From contig NZ_JARFML010000030.1 of assembly GCF_029167105.1 (NCBI RefSeq), positions 30,443 through 94,442 on the forward strand: a stretch of 64,000 bases of DNA. The letters run 5' to 3'. Positions 44,704 through 53,721 of this stretch are shown here, piece after piece. Each line of letters opens with the position of its first letter. The first letter of the stretch is position 1. The notes beneath the pieces were generated by a model. That model saw nothing but the letters and a program-made list of their open reading frames with translations. It did no database searches and was not told the origin of the DNA. Origin of the DNA: Bradyrhizobium yuanmingense. GTDB taxonomy: Bacteria; Pseudomonadota; Alphaproteobacteria; Rhizobiales; Xanthobacteraceae. The translations under genes were made by a program, and so were the position numbers.

Positions 44704-46287
44704 TCACTCCGCCGCCTTGTTTGCAGGGGGCGGAGGCATCCAGGCGATGCAGCGATTGCGGCCCTCGGCCTTGGCCTGGTAGAGGGCACGATCGGCCGCG
44801 CCCATCAGCGCATCGATGCCGGACATGCTGACTGTGGCCTCCGCGATGCCGATGCTCACGGTGAGACCGAACTGAAGCTTGTCGGCAAAGACCTGCGTGC
44901 TCATCACGCGCTTACGGATGCGCTCGGCTACCGTTCTCGCCCGGGACAGGCTGGTTTCCGGCAGCAACACGGCAAATTCCTCGCCGCCGAGACGGCCGAC
45001 GATGTCCGATTTCCGCTTGCCATCAAGGCAGGCGGCCGCAACCGCCTTGATCGCCGCGTCGCCCACCGCGTGGCCGTAGCGATCGTTGACTGACTTGAAA
45101 TGATCGATGTCGAGCATCAACACGGAGACTGAGCGATAATAGCGTTGAAAGCGACTCCATTCCGCATCGAGGTTTTCGAGGAAGTGGCGGCGATTGTAGA
45201 GGCCGGTGAGCGGATCGGTGGTGGCGAGCGTCTCCAGCATTGCGGCTTTTTGCGTCAGATCGGTGATGTCGACATAGGTCAGCATGCGTCCGCCATCCGC
45301 CATCGTGGTGCAATGGGCCCGGATGCGGCGTCCGTCCGGCGTCTGCAGGTCGCGTACGTGATCGCCGGCCTTGACCTCCTCGACGCGCCGCGCCGGAAAC
45401 TTCGCCAGCTCGTTGTTTGGAAGATTCGGCGCGCTGGCACGATGCAGTCGTCGGACCAGCGAGGAATAGGTCGGCCGTCTCGCCGCCTCGTCCTCGCTGA
45501 CCTCCCAGAACCGCCGCATCCGTCGGTTCATGAAGGTGGCGTGCAGGTCCGCATCGAGCAGCAGCACTCCATCCTGAACGTTCTCCAAGGCATCCCGCAG
45601 CCGCTTCAACTCGTCGGAGGTGCGCACGATGTCGGTGACGGGCGTGTAGGTCAGCATGCGCCCACCGTCGGGCAGCGGCGTGACTTGGACGCGCACGACA
45701 TCGCCATTGGTCCGGCGCACGTCGATCGGAGTTGGATCGCCCGACGCAATCACGCGGACGCGCTCCGCTATCAGTGCATCGAGGTCGGGGTCCGCCACCT
45801 CATAGGCGCCGATATCTCGCCCGTGATGGAGCAGGGTGAGAATGGATGGATGGCTGTCGGCAACCTCGTCGGGCAGGTGCCACATCTGTCGAAACGACCG
45901 GTTGATGAGGCGTGCCCTCAGGTGAGAATCGAGCAGCACGATGCCGGTCGGCACATGATCGAGCGCAGCGCGCAGCGCCAGCATCTGGGTGCGCATCAAC
46001 GCGTCGGACGAGCGTTCCCGCTCCTCGCCGGCTGCTGGCTCGATGCTGTTCGGCTGTTCGAAGGCGACGCCGGCTTGACGATCCGATCGCCAGATCACCC
46101 GACAGGTCAGGATCTCGCGCCCCGCGAGCCGGAGCTGGAAGTTCTCGGGTACGCCGAGGCTACTCTCCATCTCGAGCGTCGCGGCCTCCTCGGTGAGCCG
46201 GCGTACCACGCAATCGATCGACGACTGGCCGAAATTGAAGAAGATCTTCCCAGCGAGGAACGTCCGTTCCGAAACCAAGCGGGACAT
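44704..46287 (-). CDS. Diguanylate cyclase with PilZ-like and two PAS domains
   Basis: Protein of 527 residues from ATG 46287 (GGAGG 7 bases upstream). An N-terminal PilZ-like domain (about 1-90; IDCVVRRLTEEAATLEMESS, CRVIWRSDRQAGVAF) is followed by two PAS_7-type domains (about 115-225 and 240-355; both carry GGRMLTY) and a GGDEF domain with TTDPLTGLYNRRHF, DIDHFKSVNDRYGH and the active GGEEF at about 433. The inhibitory RxxD (RKSD) lies five residues before GGEEF. It should make cyclic di-GMP and be product-inhibited. The PilZ domain lacks an obvious RxxxR motif, so ligand binding there is uncertain. Confidence 0.9.
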   Translation of the reverse strand: MSRLVSERTFLAGKIFFNFGQSSIDCVVRRLTEEAATLEMESSLGVPENFQLRLAGREILTCRVIWRSDRQAGVAFEQPNSIEPAAGEERERSSDALMRTQMLALRAALDHVPTGIVLLDSHLRARLINRSFRQMWHLPDEVADSHPSILTLLHHGRDIGAYEVADPDLDALIAERVRVIASGDPTPIDVRRTNGDVVRVQVTPLPDGGRMLTYTPVTDIVRTSDELKRLRDALENVQDGVLLLDADLHATFMNRRMRRFWEVSEDEAARRPTYSSLVRRLHRASAPNLPNNELAKFPARRVEEVKAGDHVRDLQTPDGRRIRAHCTTMADGGRMLTYVDITDLTQKAAMLETLATTDPLTGLYNRRHFLENLDAEWSRFQRYYRSVSVLMLDIDHFKSVNDRYGHAVGDAAIKAVAAACLDGKRKSDIVGRLGGEEFAVLLPETSLSRARTVAERIRKRVMSTQVFADKLQFGLTVSIGIAEATVSMSGIDALMGAADRALYQAKAEGRNRCIAWMPPPPANKAAE

Positions 46288-46473
46288 TCGCAGCCTCCAA
46301 AGCGAACACGATGCGAAAAGCCGGGATAGTTTCGCGCAAGCTTCTTTGCGGCGGTGTAACGCAATCGATGTTCCGGAATGAGGATTAATGATTGGTTGAC
46401 GCGCGATGCAGAACGCTGTCCGGCCGGCCAAGAGTGCCCGCCGCGCCTGACCGGGAATTCCTTGCGAACGCAG

Positions 46474-47379
46474 TCAGTTGCGCACGGCGTAGAGCGGCGT
46501 TCGCAACGTCAGCTGATAGGACGGTTTCGGCATCCAGGCGATCTGCGCGGTGATGCCGAACAGGCGGTTGTCGTTGTCGTCCATGCGATCGAGGTCGAGC
46601 CGCAGGACCGGCTGGGTGAAGGATTCCGCCAGCGTCCGGCCCGCGAGCTGGGCGCCGCCGAACGACTGCATGCCGAGGCGCCCGGTGACCTTCCAGTTGC
46701 TCGGCCATTGGTAATAGCCGCCGGCATAGAGGATCGTGTTCGGCCGGATCGTGGCGAACGGGCTGGCGATGGTGGCGGTGGTGTATTGCAGGCCGGCCAG
46801 CCAGCCCCGTGTCTCGTCCTCGTCGAGCGCGTAGTCGAATTCAACGATATTGTTGAAGGAGTTGGTCATGCCCTGCTCGTTCGGCACCGACTGCGTCAGG
46901 GTCGATTGCAGCGTGACGGTCGGGATCTTGCCGCCATTCTGCTGGTAGAGATCGGCCTGCACGCCGATGTTCCAGCTCGTGATGGCGAAGGACGACCAGC
47001 CGCCGCCGATATCCGTGGTCGTGCCGGATACGCCGCCGTAGAGCGACACGCGGTCGCTGACGTCGACGGTCAGCGGCAGGTCGATCGCAATCGATTTCGC
47101 GGCCGGCGATCCGTGCGGCAGCGTCGTGCCTCGTTGCGCCGCCAGGGCTTGGAATGCGGCTGACAGCGAGGTGTTGCTGAAGCCGAGCGCGAGCGTGCCT
47201 GCGGGGATCGTCGCATAGATGGTGCGGAGATCGAGATAGATGTTCGGGACGGTCGGCTTTGCGGGCTCGTCCTCCTCATCGTCGGCGGCGAGGGCACCGC
47301 CTGCCGGGATCGCCAGACACAGCAATCCCGCTGCGGCAGCGCGCAATGCCGGACGACGGGATTGGCTGCGAAGAGTCAC
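46474..47379 (-). CDS. Secreted or outer-membrane hypothetical protein
   Basis: Protein of 301 residues from GTG 47379 with a signal peptide (RAAAAGLLCLAIPAGGALA). An acidic start to the mature part (DDEEDEPAKP) is followed by alternating beta strands with aromatic/amphipathic patterns (WSSFAITSWNIGVQADLYQQ, ILYAGGYYQWPSNWKVTGRL) and ends LRTPLYAVRN. This fits a small beta-barrel or transporter-like outer-membrane protein. The upstream frame to 47685 runs through the divergent gene and is rejected. No named family recognised. Confidence 0.65.
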   Translation of the reverse strand: MTLRSQSRRPALRAAAAGLLCLAIPAGGALAADDEEDEPAKPTVPNIYLDLRTIYATIPAGTLALGFSNTSLSAAFQALAAQRGTTLPHGSPAAKSIAIDLPLTVDVSDRVSLYGGVSGTTTDIGGGWSSFAITSWNIGVQADLYQQNGGKIPTVTLQSTLTQSVPNEQGMTNSFNNIVEFDYALDEDETRGWLAGLQYTTATIASPFATIRPNTILYAGGYYQWPSNWKVTGRLGMQSFGGAQLAGRTLAESFTQPVLRLDLDRMDDNDNRLFGITAQIAWMPKPSYQLTLRTPLYAVRN

Positions 47380-47557
47380 GTGACGATCCGATGCGTGGCG
47401 ACTGAGGGCGAAACACGTGTTAGATGGAACGTGATCGCTCGCTTGGTCAAGCGTCATCCGCAAGCGATGGACGGCGTGGATGTGTGCGGTTACCCTGCCG
47501 TAATCGCACTGACGCACTCGCCCGCCACAGTGCAGGCCGACTATGGAGGAGACAGCC

Positions 47558-47803
47558 ATGAACACGTCACGCCGCATCCTGCTCACCGGTCTGGCGGGAC
47601 TCGCCGTTGTTCCGACCGCTGCGGCGGCTGCACCCGCGGCCGCATCCGGTGAAGTGACGGTCGCGGAAGAGCGCTTCGCGCGCACGATTGCGGCGGCGCA
47701 TGCGCCCGACCTCGCCTGCGCATGGCAGGCGGAGCGTTATGCGGACGCGCACTGGCCGGAATATGTCGCGGCAGCGCGCGCGGTGATCGGCGCCCGCGCG
47801 TGA
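47558..47803 (+). CDS. Small exported protein with Tat signal
   Basis: Protein of 81 residues starting at ATG 47558 after GGAGGAG; the frame from 47543 overlaps that site. The twin-arginine motif is NTSRRILLTGLAGLAVV, followed by an Ala-rich cleavage region. The mature part is only about 50 residues (AEERFARTIAAAHAPDLACA, then WPEYVAAARAVIG). Function unknown. Confidence 0.6.
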   Translation: MNTSRRILLTGLAGLAVVPTAAAAAPAAASGEVTVAEERFARTIAAAHAPDLACAWQAERYADAHWPEYVAAARAVIGARA

Positions 47804-47813
47804 TTGAGCGCTG

Positions 47814-48749
47814 TCACCTCTTCACCGCCCGCCGCACCTGCTCGCCGATCTGCGACAGAACGAGCTGTGCCTGTGGCAGGATTGCGCCCATGACGTGGAA
47901 ATTATGGACCATGCCATCGTGGCAGACATGCTCGACCGCCACCCCCGCGGCGAGCAGCTTGCGGGCATAGGCATTGCCCTCGTCGCGCATCGGGTCGTAC
48001 TCGGCGGTGTGGATGATCGCGGTCGGCAGGCCCGCAAGGCGTGTCGCGCGCAAGGGGGAGATGCGGGGATCGGCCGTATCGATGCCGTCAGGCAGATAAT
48101 CGGAAAGATCGGCTTCGATTGTGACGCGATCGATCAGATGGCCCTCGGCAAAGGCCTCGCGCGAAGGCGAGGTCTCCTCGAAATCCAGCACCGGGCAGAT
48201 CAGGCACTGCGCGGCGATGGCGAGGCCGGCGGTCTGCGCCGCATTCTGGCACACGATCGCCGCGAGTGTGGCGCCGGCGGAATCGCCGCCGACCACCAGG
48301 CGGTCGGCGTCGATGCCGAGCGATGCCGCCTCGCGCGCCACCCATTCGGTGGCGGCGATCGCGTCGTCGACCGCGGCGGGGAATCTGTGCTCCGGCGCGA
48401 GCCGGTAATCGACCGACACGAGGCGGCAGCCGGTGGCATGCGCCAGCGCCGCGGCGATGCGCTCATGCGTGGCAATGCTCCCGGCGACGAGCCCGCCGCC
48501 ATGAAAGAACACGAAGCCTGGTGCGGGCGCTTCAGTGCCTGCCGGCGTGTAGAGGCGATAGGGCAGCTCGCCGCCGGGACCGGGCAGCTTGCCGTCGGAT
48601 GTCGTCACATCCGGCGCCTCGGCCCGGGCGAACTGCATCAGCTTTGCCAGCGATTGCCGCCGCACCTCCACACTCGGCCGGCTCCGCGCCTGCGGCGCAG
48701 CCGCAGCCATCATGGTCAACAAACGCTTTGCCAGCGGATCGAGCGGCAT
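47814..48749 (-). CDS. Alpha/beta hydrolase, hormone-sensitive-lipase type
   Basis: Esterase-like protein of 311 residues from ATG 48749 (GGAAGG about 9 bases upstream). HSL-family signatures: oxyanion motif FFHGGGLVAGS, nucleophile GGDSAGATLA, acid TAEYDPMRDEG and the catalytic His in DGMVHNFHVMG. No signal peptide, so cytoplasmic. Substrate is probably a short-chain ester. It is convergent with the small Tat protein. Confidence 0.92.
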   Translation of the reverse strand: MPLDPLAKRLLTMMAAAAPQARSRPSVEVRRQSLAKLMQFARAEAPDVTTSDGKLPGPGGELPYRLYTPAGTEAPAPGFVFFHGGGLVAGSIATHERIAAALAHATGCRLVSVDYRLAPEHRFPAAVDDAIAATEWVAREAASLGIDADRLVVGGDSAGATLAAIVCQNAAQTAGLAIAAQCLICPVLDFEETSPSREAFAEGHLIDRVTIEADLSDYLPDGIDTADPRISPLRATRLAGLPTAIIHTAEYDPMRDEGNAYARKLLAAGVAVEHVCHDGMVHNFHVMGAILPQAQLVLSQIGEQVRRAVKR

Positions 48750-48857
48750 CGATCTTTCCTTCCTCTCACAGAAGTGAGCGTAACTCACGAAACGCCCGCA
48801 GCAAATCGTTTAGAAATTGGGACGATAGTGCCGGATCGTTCGAAAAGGAGGCCAGTC

Positions 48858-49745
48858 ATGGCCGAGATCAAGAAGCCCATCGACTATTCGTCGAGCTGGA
48901 CCTTCTTCGAGGGCAAATGGCACGAGGGCAACGTGCCGATCATGGGGCCGCGCACCCATGCGGCTTGGCTCGGGTCCGTCGTGTTCGACGGCGCCCGCGC
49001 GTTTGAGGGCGTCGCACCGGATCTCGATCGTCACGTCGCCCGCGCCAATCAATCCGCGATCAGTTTCGGCCTGAAGCCGGTGGTCGATACCGACACCTGG
49101 CTGACGCTCGCGAACGAAGGCATCGCGCGCTTTGCCGGAAATGCCGAGCTCTATATCCGTCCGATGTATTGGGCGCAAAACGGAAGCGGCGGCGGCGTGC
49201 TGTTCGACCCCGAGACCACCAATTGGTGCCTGTGCATCTACGAAGCGCCGATGCCAAAACCCGTCGGTAACGCCATCACCCTGTCGCCGTTTCGCAGGCC
49301 GACGGCCGAATGCGCGCCGGTCGAAGCCAAGGCCGCCTGCCTCTACCCGAACAATTCGCGCGCGCTCGCCGAAGCTGCGTCGCGCGGCTTCCAGAACGCG
49401 CTGATGCTCGACATGCTCGGCAACGTCGCCGAGTTCGGCAATTCCAACGTGTTCATGGCCAGGGACGGCGTGGTGTTCACGCCGGCGCCGAACGGCACCT
49501 TCCTCAACGGCATCACGCGCCAGCGCGTCATCAGCCTGCTTCGCGCCGACGGCGTCACCGTGGTCGAGAAGACGCTGCGCTACGCCGATTTCTTGGCCGC
49601 CGACGAGATCTTTTCGACCGGCAATTTCGCCAAGGTCGCGCCCGTGATCCGCATCGACGAGCGCGAGCTGAAGCCGGGCCCGTTCTACGCCAAGGCGCGC
49701 AAGCTCTACTGGGACTTTGCGCATGCCGTGAAGATGGCGGCGTAG
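48858..49745 (+). CDS. Branched-chain-amino-acid-type aminotransferase (class IV)
   Basis: PLP fold-type IV enzyme of 295 residues, starting at ATG 48858 after GGAGG. SVVFDGARAFEGVAPDLDRH is the typical opening; the cofactor Lys158 is in VEAKAACLYPNN, and GNVAEFGNSNVFMARDG with FLNGITRQRVISLL gives the phosphate-binding end. It most resembles IlvE-like or D-amino-acid aminotransferases; substrate preference cannot be told apart by eye. The 963-bp upstream extension in the same frame is antisense to the esterase and is not coding. Confidence 0.88.
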   Translation: MAEIKKPIDYSSSWTFFEGKWHEGNVPIMGPRTHAAWLGSVVFDGARAFEGVAPDLDRHVARANQSAISFGLKPVVDTDTWLTLANEGIARFAGNAELYIRPMYWAQNGSGGGVLFDPETTNWCLCIYEAPMPKPVGNAITLSPFRRPTAECAPVEAKAACLYPNNSRALAEAASRGFQNALMLDMLGNVAEFGNSNVFMARDGVVFTPAPNGTFLNGITRQRVISLLRADGVTVVEKTLRYADFLAADEIFSTGNFAKVAPVIRIDERELKPGPFYAKARKLYWDFAHAVKMAA

Positions 49746-49758
49746 GAGCCAGTCCCTC

Positions 49759-49838
49759 CGTCATTGCGAGCGCAGCGAAGCAATCCAGAGTCTTTCCGCG
49801 GCGGCAGTCTGGATTGCTTCGCTGCGCTCGCAATGACG
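49759..49838. repeat. 31-bp perfect inverted repeat, Bradyrhizobium-type intergenic palindrome
   Basis: Arms at 49759-49789 and 49808-49838 are perfectly complementary; each contains GAGCGCAGCGAAGCAATCC or its complement, with an 18-base loop. It sits between convergent genes and can form a very stable hairpin. Confidence 0.9.
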
Positions 49839-49863
49839 AGTTTGTGGATCGTGCGGGCGCCGC

Positions 49864-50484
49864 TCACGAGCCGCGCCGCCGAAACCGGCTGAACTGAAAC
49901 GCCTGCGTCGACTGCCACGGGGTGTGGTGCGTCTCGCTGCGCGTCTCGATCAGTTCAAATTCCGGCCCGAGCTCCGCCGCAAGGCTCGTGCTGTCGTGGC
50001 GCTGCACCGGCAGGCCGCTGCATTTCTCGGGACCATCGGGTGCAAACGTCGCGACGATGACGTGGCCGCCAGGTTTGACCGCTCTCCGCAGGCGCTGCAC
50101 GTAAGCCGCCCTGTCGCGCGGGTCAGTCAGGAAGTGAAACGCTGCGCGATCGTGCCAGACATCATAGGTCCTGGCCGGACGCCATGTCGTGGCATCGGCA
50201 ACGATCCAGTCGACCGTCGAAGCGGCCTGACCGATGCGCTTCTTCGCGGCCTCGAGTGCATTGGCAGAAAGATCCAGCACGGCGACGTCGCGATATCCGT
50301 CCTGCAAGAGCTCATCGACGAGGCGCGATGCGCCGCCACCGACATCGATGATGGCCGTGTCGCGATCGGAGCCGGCTGCGCGAATCATCGCGAGCGAGGT
50401 CGCGGGGCTATCTTGATGCCAGCTGACCTCGGTCTCGCCCTTGGTGGCGTAGACATGGTCCCAATGCGTGCTTCGGTCAGACAT
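49864..50484 (-). CDS. Class I SAM-dependent methyltransferase
   Basis: Protein of 206 residues with a Rossmann methyltransferase core: IIDVGGGASRLVDELL (motif I), VAVLDLSANALEAAKKRI (motif II acidic residue), VADATTWRP and VKPGGHVIVATFAPDG. The start (STHWDHVYATKGETEVSWHQ) is typical of a widespread small methyltransferase group near thiopurine-type enzymes. Substrate unknown. Confidence 0.88.
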   Translation of the reverse strand: MSDRSTHWDHVYATKGETEVSWHQDSPATSLAMIRAAGSDRDTAIIDVGGGASRLVDELLQDGYRDVAVLDLSANALEAAKKRIGQAASTVDWIVADATTWRPARTYDVWHDRAAFHFLTDPRDRAAYVQRLRRAVKPGGHVIVATFAPDGPEKCSGLPVQRHDSTSLAAELGPEFELIETRSETHHTPWQSTQAFQFSRFRRRGS

Positions 50485-50525
50485 GGCTCGCCCTCCCGCA
50501 TACAGGGGCCGGCGCGAATGAAAGA

Positions 50526-51116
50526 CTATTCGTCCTTCTTCGACATCCGCTCGAGGCGCTCCTGCATTTCCTTCATCTGCTGGCGCAGCTCGTCGATGTT
50601 GCTGTCCTTTGGCGCCTCGGCATTCGCATCGGGCTCCGGCTCGGGGCTGGCGGCCGGGCGGGGCGCTGCGAACGGCTTGAACATCGAGAAGGTCTGCTGG
50701 AACAGCTCCATGTTGCGGCGGACTTGCTCCTCCAACGGAGCAAAAGGAGTGCCGGACAGCGTATTGGCGATCTGCTTGCGGAACTTCTCCTGCTCCTGGG
50801 TCAGGGTCGCGATCGACTGCTCCAGATATTTCGGCACCACCATCTGCATGCTGTCGCCATAGAAGCGGATCAGCTGGCGAAGGAAGGTGGTCGGCAACAG
50901 GTTCTGGCCGGCCTTGTTCTCCTGCTCGAAGATGATCTGGGCGAGCACGGAGCGGGTGATGTCGTCGCCGGTCTTGGCGTCATAGACCAGGAAGTCTTCG
51001 CCGTCCTTGACCATCGCGGCGAGGTCTTCGAGCGTCACATAGGTGCTCGTTCCGGTGTTATAGAGCCGGCGGTTCGCGTATTTCTTGATTGTGGTGGGTT
51101 GGTCTGATTTCGCCAT
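50526..51116 (-). CDS. phaR: Polyhydroxyalkanoate synthesis repressor
   Basis: DNA- and granule-binding repressor of 196 residues that switches on phasin and PHB genes when polymer appears. The N-terminal PHB_acc_N domain reads TIKKYANRRLYNTGTSTYVT, LEDLAAMVKDGEDFLVYDAK; PHB_acc repeats follow (ITRSVLAQIIFEQENKAGQN, LLPTTFLRQLIRFYGDSMQM), then a coiled-coil and acidic C-terminus. It is divergent from phaA, so it likely controls the intergenic region between them. Confidence 0.96.
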   Translation of the reverse strand: MAKSDQPTTIKKYANRRLYNTGTSTYVTLEDLAAMVKDGEDFLVYDAKTGDDITRSVLAQIIFEQENKAGQNLLPTTFLRQLIRFYGDSMQMVVPKYLEQSIATLTQEQEKFRKQIANTLSGTPFAPLEEQVRRNMELFQQTFSMFKPFAAPRPAASPEPEPDANAEAPKDSNIDELRQQMKEMQERLERMSKKDE

Positions 51117-51428
51117 GGGCTCTCACTTGCAAACGCGGAGAACGGGAACCTGTCGGGCAATGCCGCAGGGCGGGAAGAGTACGCAACGCAACAAAATAAG
51201 CATTTTCAAAGGGCTCACGCTACCGTTTTGTGCGGCACGGTTAATTGCAGAGCAAAATCCTGCTTGCGAAAACGCCAAGAACGCTATTTTGAATGCGCTG
51301 CGGTATGAATTCGGGCCCCGGCCGATTGACATGCCTCAACGACGTTAACAGGATGGCTGACGAGACTGGCGATCGCTTTCCAGCCCCGCCTGCCCCTTCA
51401 CAAGAACCTCAAGCCCCAGGAGATGCCC
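51117..51428. other. Divergent phaR-phaA control region
   Basis: 312 bp without a gene, relatively A/T-rich in its middle (for example AACAAAATAAGCATTTTC near 51190). It must hold both promoters; PhaR sites are expected here but none was assigned by sequence. Confidence 0.5.
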
Positions 51429-52607
51429 ATGTCAGACGATGTCGTCATCGTCAGCGCCGCCCGCACCCCGGTCGGAAGCTTCAACGGAGCGTTCGCGACC
51501 CTTCCCGCCCATGACCTTGGCGCCATCGCCATCAAGGCCGCGCTGGAGCGCGCCGGCATCGAGCCCGGCCGGGTCTCCGAAGTGATCATGGGTCAGATCC
51601 TGACCGCCGCCCAAGGCCAGAACCCGGCCCGCCAGGCGTCGATCGGCGCCGGCATTCCGGTGGAGAGCCCGGCCTGGGGCGTCAATCAGCTGTGCGGCTC
51701 GGGCCTGCGCACGGTTGCGCTCGGCTATCAGGCGCTGCTCAACGGCGATTCCGAGATCGTGGTCGCCGGCGGGCAGGAATCGATGAGCATGGCCCCGCAC
51801 GCCCAGCACCTGCGCGGCGGCGTCAAGATGGGCGGCCTGGAGCTGGTCGACACCATGATCAAGGACGGCCTGTGGGATGCCTTCAACGGCTACCACATGG
51901 GCAACACCGCCGAGAACGTCGCGCGGCAATGGCAGATCACCCGCGCCCAGCAGGACGAGTTCGCCGTGGCCTCGCAGCAGAAGGCCGAGGCGGCGCAGAA
52001 GGCCGGCAAGTTCAACGACGAGATCGTCCCCGTCACCATCAAGACCCGCAAGGGCGACGTCGTCGTCAGCGCTGACGAATATCCGCGCCATGGCGCCACG
52101 CTCGACGCGATGGCCAAGCTCAAGCCCGCCTTCGAGAAAGATGGCACGGTGACCGCGGGCTCGGCCTCGGGCATCAACGACGGCGCTGCCGCCGTGGTTC
52201 TGATGACCGCCAAGCAGGCCGCCAAGGAAGGCAAGAAGCCGCTGGCGCGGATCGTGTCCTGGGCGCAGGCCGGCGTCGATCCGAAGATCATGGGCTCGGG
52301 CCCGATCCCGGCCTCGCGCGCCGCGCTGAAGAAGGCTGGCTGGAGCGTCGGCGATCTCGATTTGATCGAGGCCAACGAAGCCTTCGCGGCACAGGCCTGC
52401 GCGGTCAACAAGGACCTCGGCTGGGACACCTCCAAGGTCAACGTCAACGGCGGTGCGATCGCGATCGGCCATCCGGTCGGCGCGTCCGGCGCACGCGTGC
52501 TGGTGACGCTGCTGCACGAAATGCAGAAGCGCGATTCGAAGAAGGGCCTGGCCACGCTGTGCATCGGCGGCGGCATGGGTATCGCGATGTGTGTGGCGCG
52601 CGACTGA
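51429..52607 (+). CDS. phaA: Acetyl-CoA acetyltransferase (beta-ketothiolase)
   Basis: Condenses two acetyl-CoA to acetoacetyl-CoA, first step of PHB synthesis. It has 392 residues from ATG 51429 (GGAG about 6 bases upstream; ATG 51423 is within the site). Nucleophile Cys89 is in NQLCGSGLRTV, His348 in IGHPVGASGARV and Cys378 in LCIGGGMG, all as in biosynthetic thiolases. phaB follows after a terminator-like hairpin. Confidence 0.97.
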   Translation: MSDDVVIVSAARTPVGSFNGAFATLPAHDLGAIAIKAALERAGIEPGRVSEVIMGQILTAAQGQNPARQASIGAGIPVESPAWGVNQLCGSGLRTVALGYQALLNGDSEIVVAGGQESMSMAPHAQHLRGGVKMGGLELVDTMIKDGLWDAFNGYHMGNTAENVARQWQITRAQQDEFAVASQQKAEAAQKAGKFNDEIVPVTIKTRKGDVVVSADEYPRHGATLDAMAKLKPAFEKDGTVTAGSASGINDGAAAVVLMTAKQAAKEGKKPLARIVSWAQAGVDPKIMGSGPIPASRAALKKAGWSVGDLDLIEANEAFAAQACAVNKDLGWDTSKVNVNGGAIAIGHPVGASGARVLVTLLHEMQKRDSKKGLATLCIGGGMGIAMCVARD

Positions 52608-52726
52608 CGACCTTACACGCGGCTGACGGGTGCGCCGCACACGTCAGCGCGTGCGTTGCACGCGATTAAAAAGGCAGCGGTTGCAAATCAAATATTCTTC
52701 GCAACCCGACAAGCCTCGACTAAAGA

Positions 52727-52755
52727 AAAACGCCCGGCTCGATGCCGGGCGTTTT
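52727..52755 (+). terminator. Intrinsic terminator between phaA and phaB
   Basis: AAAACGCCCGG and CCGGGCGTTTT enclose CTCGATG; a T run ends the right arm. It implies that phaB has its own promoter or is read only by read-through. Confidence 0.85.
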
Positions 52756-52853
52756 GTTCTTGATGTCCGTCAAACCAACCGCATAATCCGTAGCTAAAAA
52801 GCGATCACGTCAGAAAAGTCCGAAGCGTCCAAGGAAGAGGGAAGGAATACGAC

Positions 52854-53579
52854 ATGGCACGTGTTGCATTGGTGACGGGTGGTACGCGGGGCATCGGTGC
52901 TGCGATCAGCAAGGCGCTGAAGGCCGCCGGCTACAAGGTTGCGGCGAGCTATGCCGGCAACGACGCGGCGGCGGAGAAATTCAAGGCCGAGACCGGCATT
53001 GCGGTTTACAAGTGGGACGTCAGCAGTTTCGAGGCTTGCGCCGAGGGCGTGAAGAAGGTCGAGGCCGAGGTCGGCCCGGTCGACGTGCTGGTCAACAATG
53101 CCGGCATCACCAGGGACGGTGCCTTCCACAAGATGAGCCTCGAGCAGTGGAACGCCGTGATCGGCACCAATCTGGGCTCGCTGTTCAACATGTCGCGCCA
53201 GGTGATCGAAGGCATGCGCGGGCGCAAGTTCGGACGCATCATCAACATTTCCTCGATCAACGGCCAGAAGGGCCAGTTCGGACAGGTCAACTACTCCGCA
53301 GCGAAAGCCGGCGAGATCGGCTTCACCAAGGCCCTGGCGCTGGAGAACGCCAAGGGCGGCATCACCGTGAACGCGATCTGTCCCGGCTACATCAATACCG
53401 AGATGGTGCAGGCAGTGCCGAAGGACGTGCTGGAGAAGGCGATCCTGCCGCTGATTCCGATCGGCCGTCTCGGCGAGCCCGAAGAGATCGCGCGTGCCGT
53501 CGTGTTCCTCGCCGCGGATGAAGCCGGCGCCATCACCGGCTCGACGCTGTCGGTCAACGGCGGCCAGTACATGGTGTGA
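52854..53579 (+). CDS. phaB: Acetoacetyl-CoA reductase
   Basis: NADPH-dependent short-chain dehydrogenase of 241 residues that makes (R)-3-hydroxybutyryl-CoA. Cofactor motif TGGTRGIG lies at 8-15, NNAGITRDGAFHKM near 81, catalytic Ser in IINISSINGQKGQFGQ and Tyr147/Lys151 in NYSAAKAGE. NGQKGQFGQ is a PhaB signature. The PHA synthase gene is not in this window. Confidence 0.97.
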   Translation: MARVALVTGGTRGIGAAISKALKAAGYKVAASYAGNDAAAEKFKAETGIAVYKWDVSSFEACAEGVKKVEAEVGPVDVLVNNAGITRDGAFHKMSLEQWNAVIGTNLGSLFNMSRQVIEGMRGRKFGRIINISSINGQKGQFGQVNYSAAKAGEIGFTKALALENAKGGITVNAICPGYINTEMVQAVPKDVLEKAILPLIPIGRLGEPEEIARAVVFLAADEAGAITGSTLSVNGGQYMV

Positions 53580-53615
53580 TGCGATCGCATCACGCAGGCT
53601 GATATTGTCCACATC

Positions 53616-53706
53616 GTCATGCCCGGGCTTGTCCCGGGCATCCACGGCCTTACAACAGCCGTCGCCACGGAAGGACGTGGATGGCCGGGACAAGCCCGGC
53701 CATGAC
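53616..53706. repeat. Second type of long intergenic palindrome
   Basis: 31-base arms at 53616-53646 and 53676-53706 (cores GGGCTTGTCCCGGGC and GCCGGGACAAGCCC) are nearly perfectly complementary with a 29-base loop. Downstream of phaB and upstream of the EamA gene. Confidence 0.85.
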
Positions 53707-53721
53707 GGAAACATTGGGCCA

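Noticed and set aside
47895..48857. N-terminal extension of the aminotransferase frame
   Set aside because: It is antisense to the HSL-type esterase gene, and a strong ribosome-binding site precedes ATG 48858.
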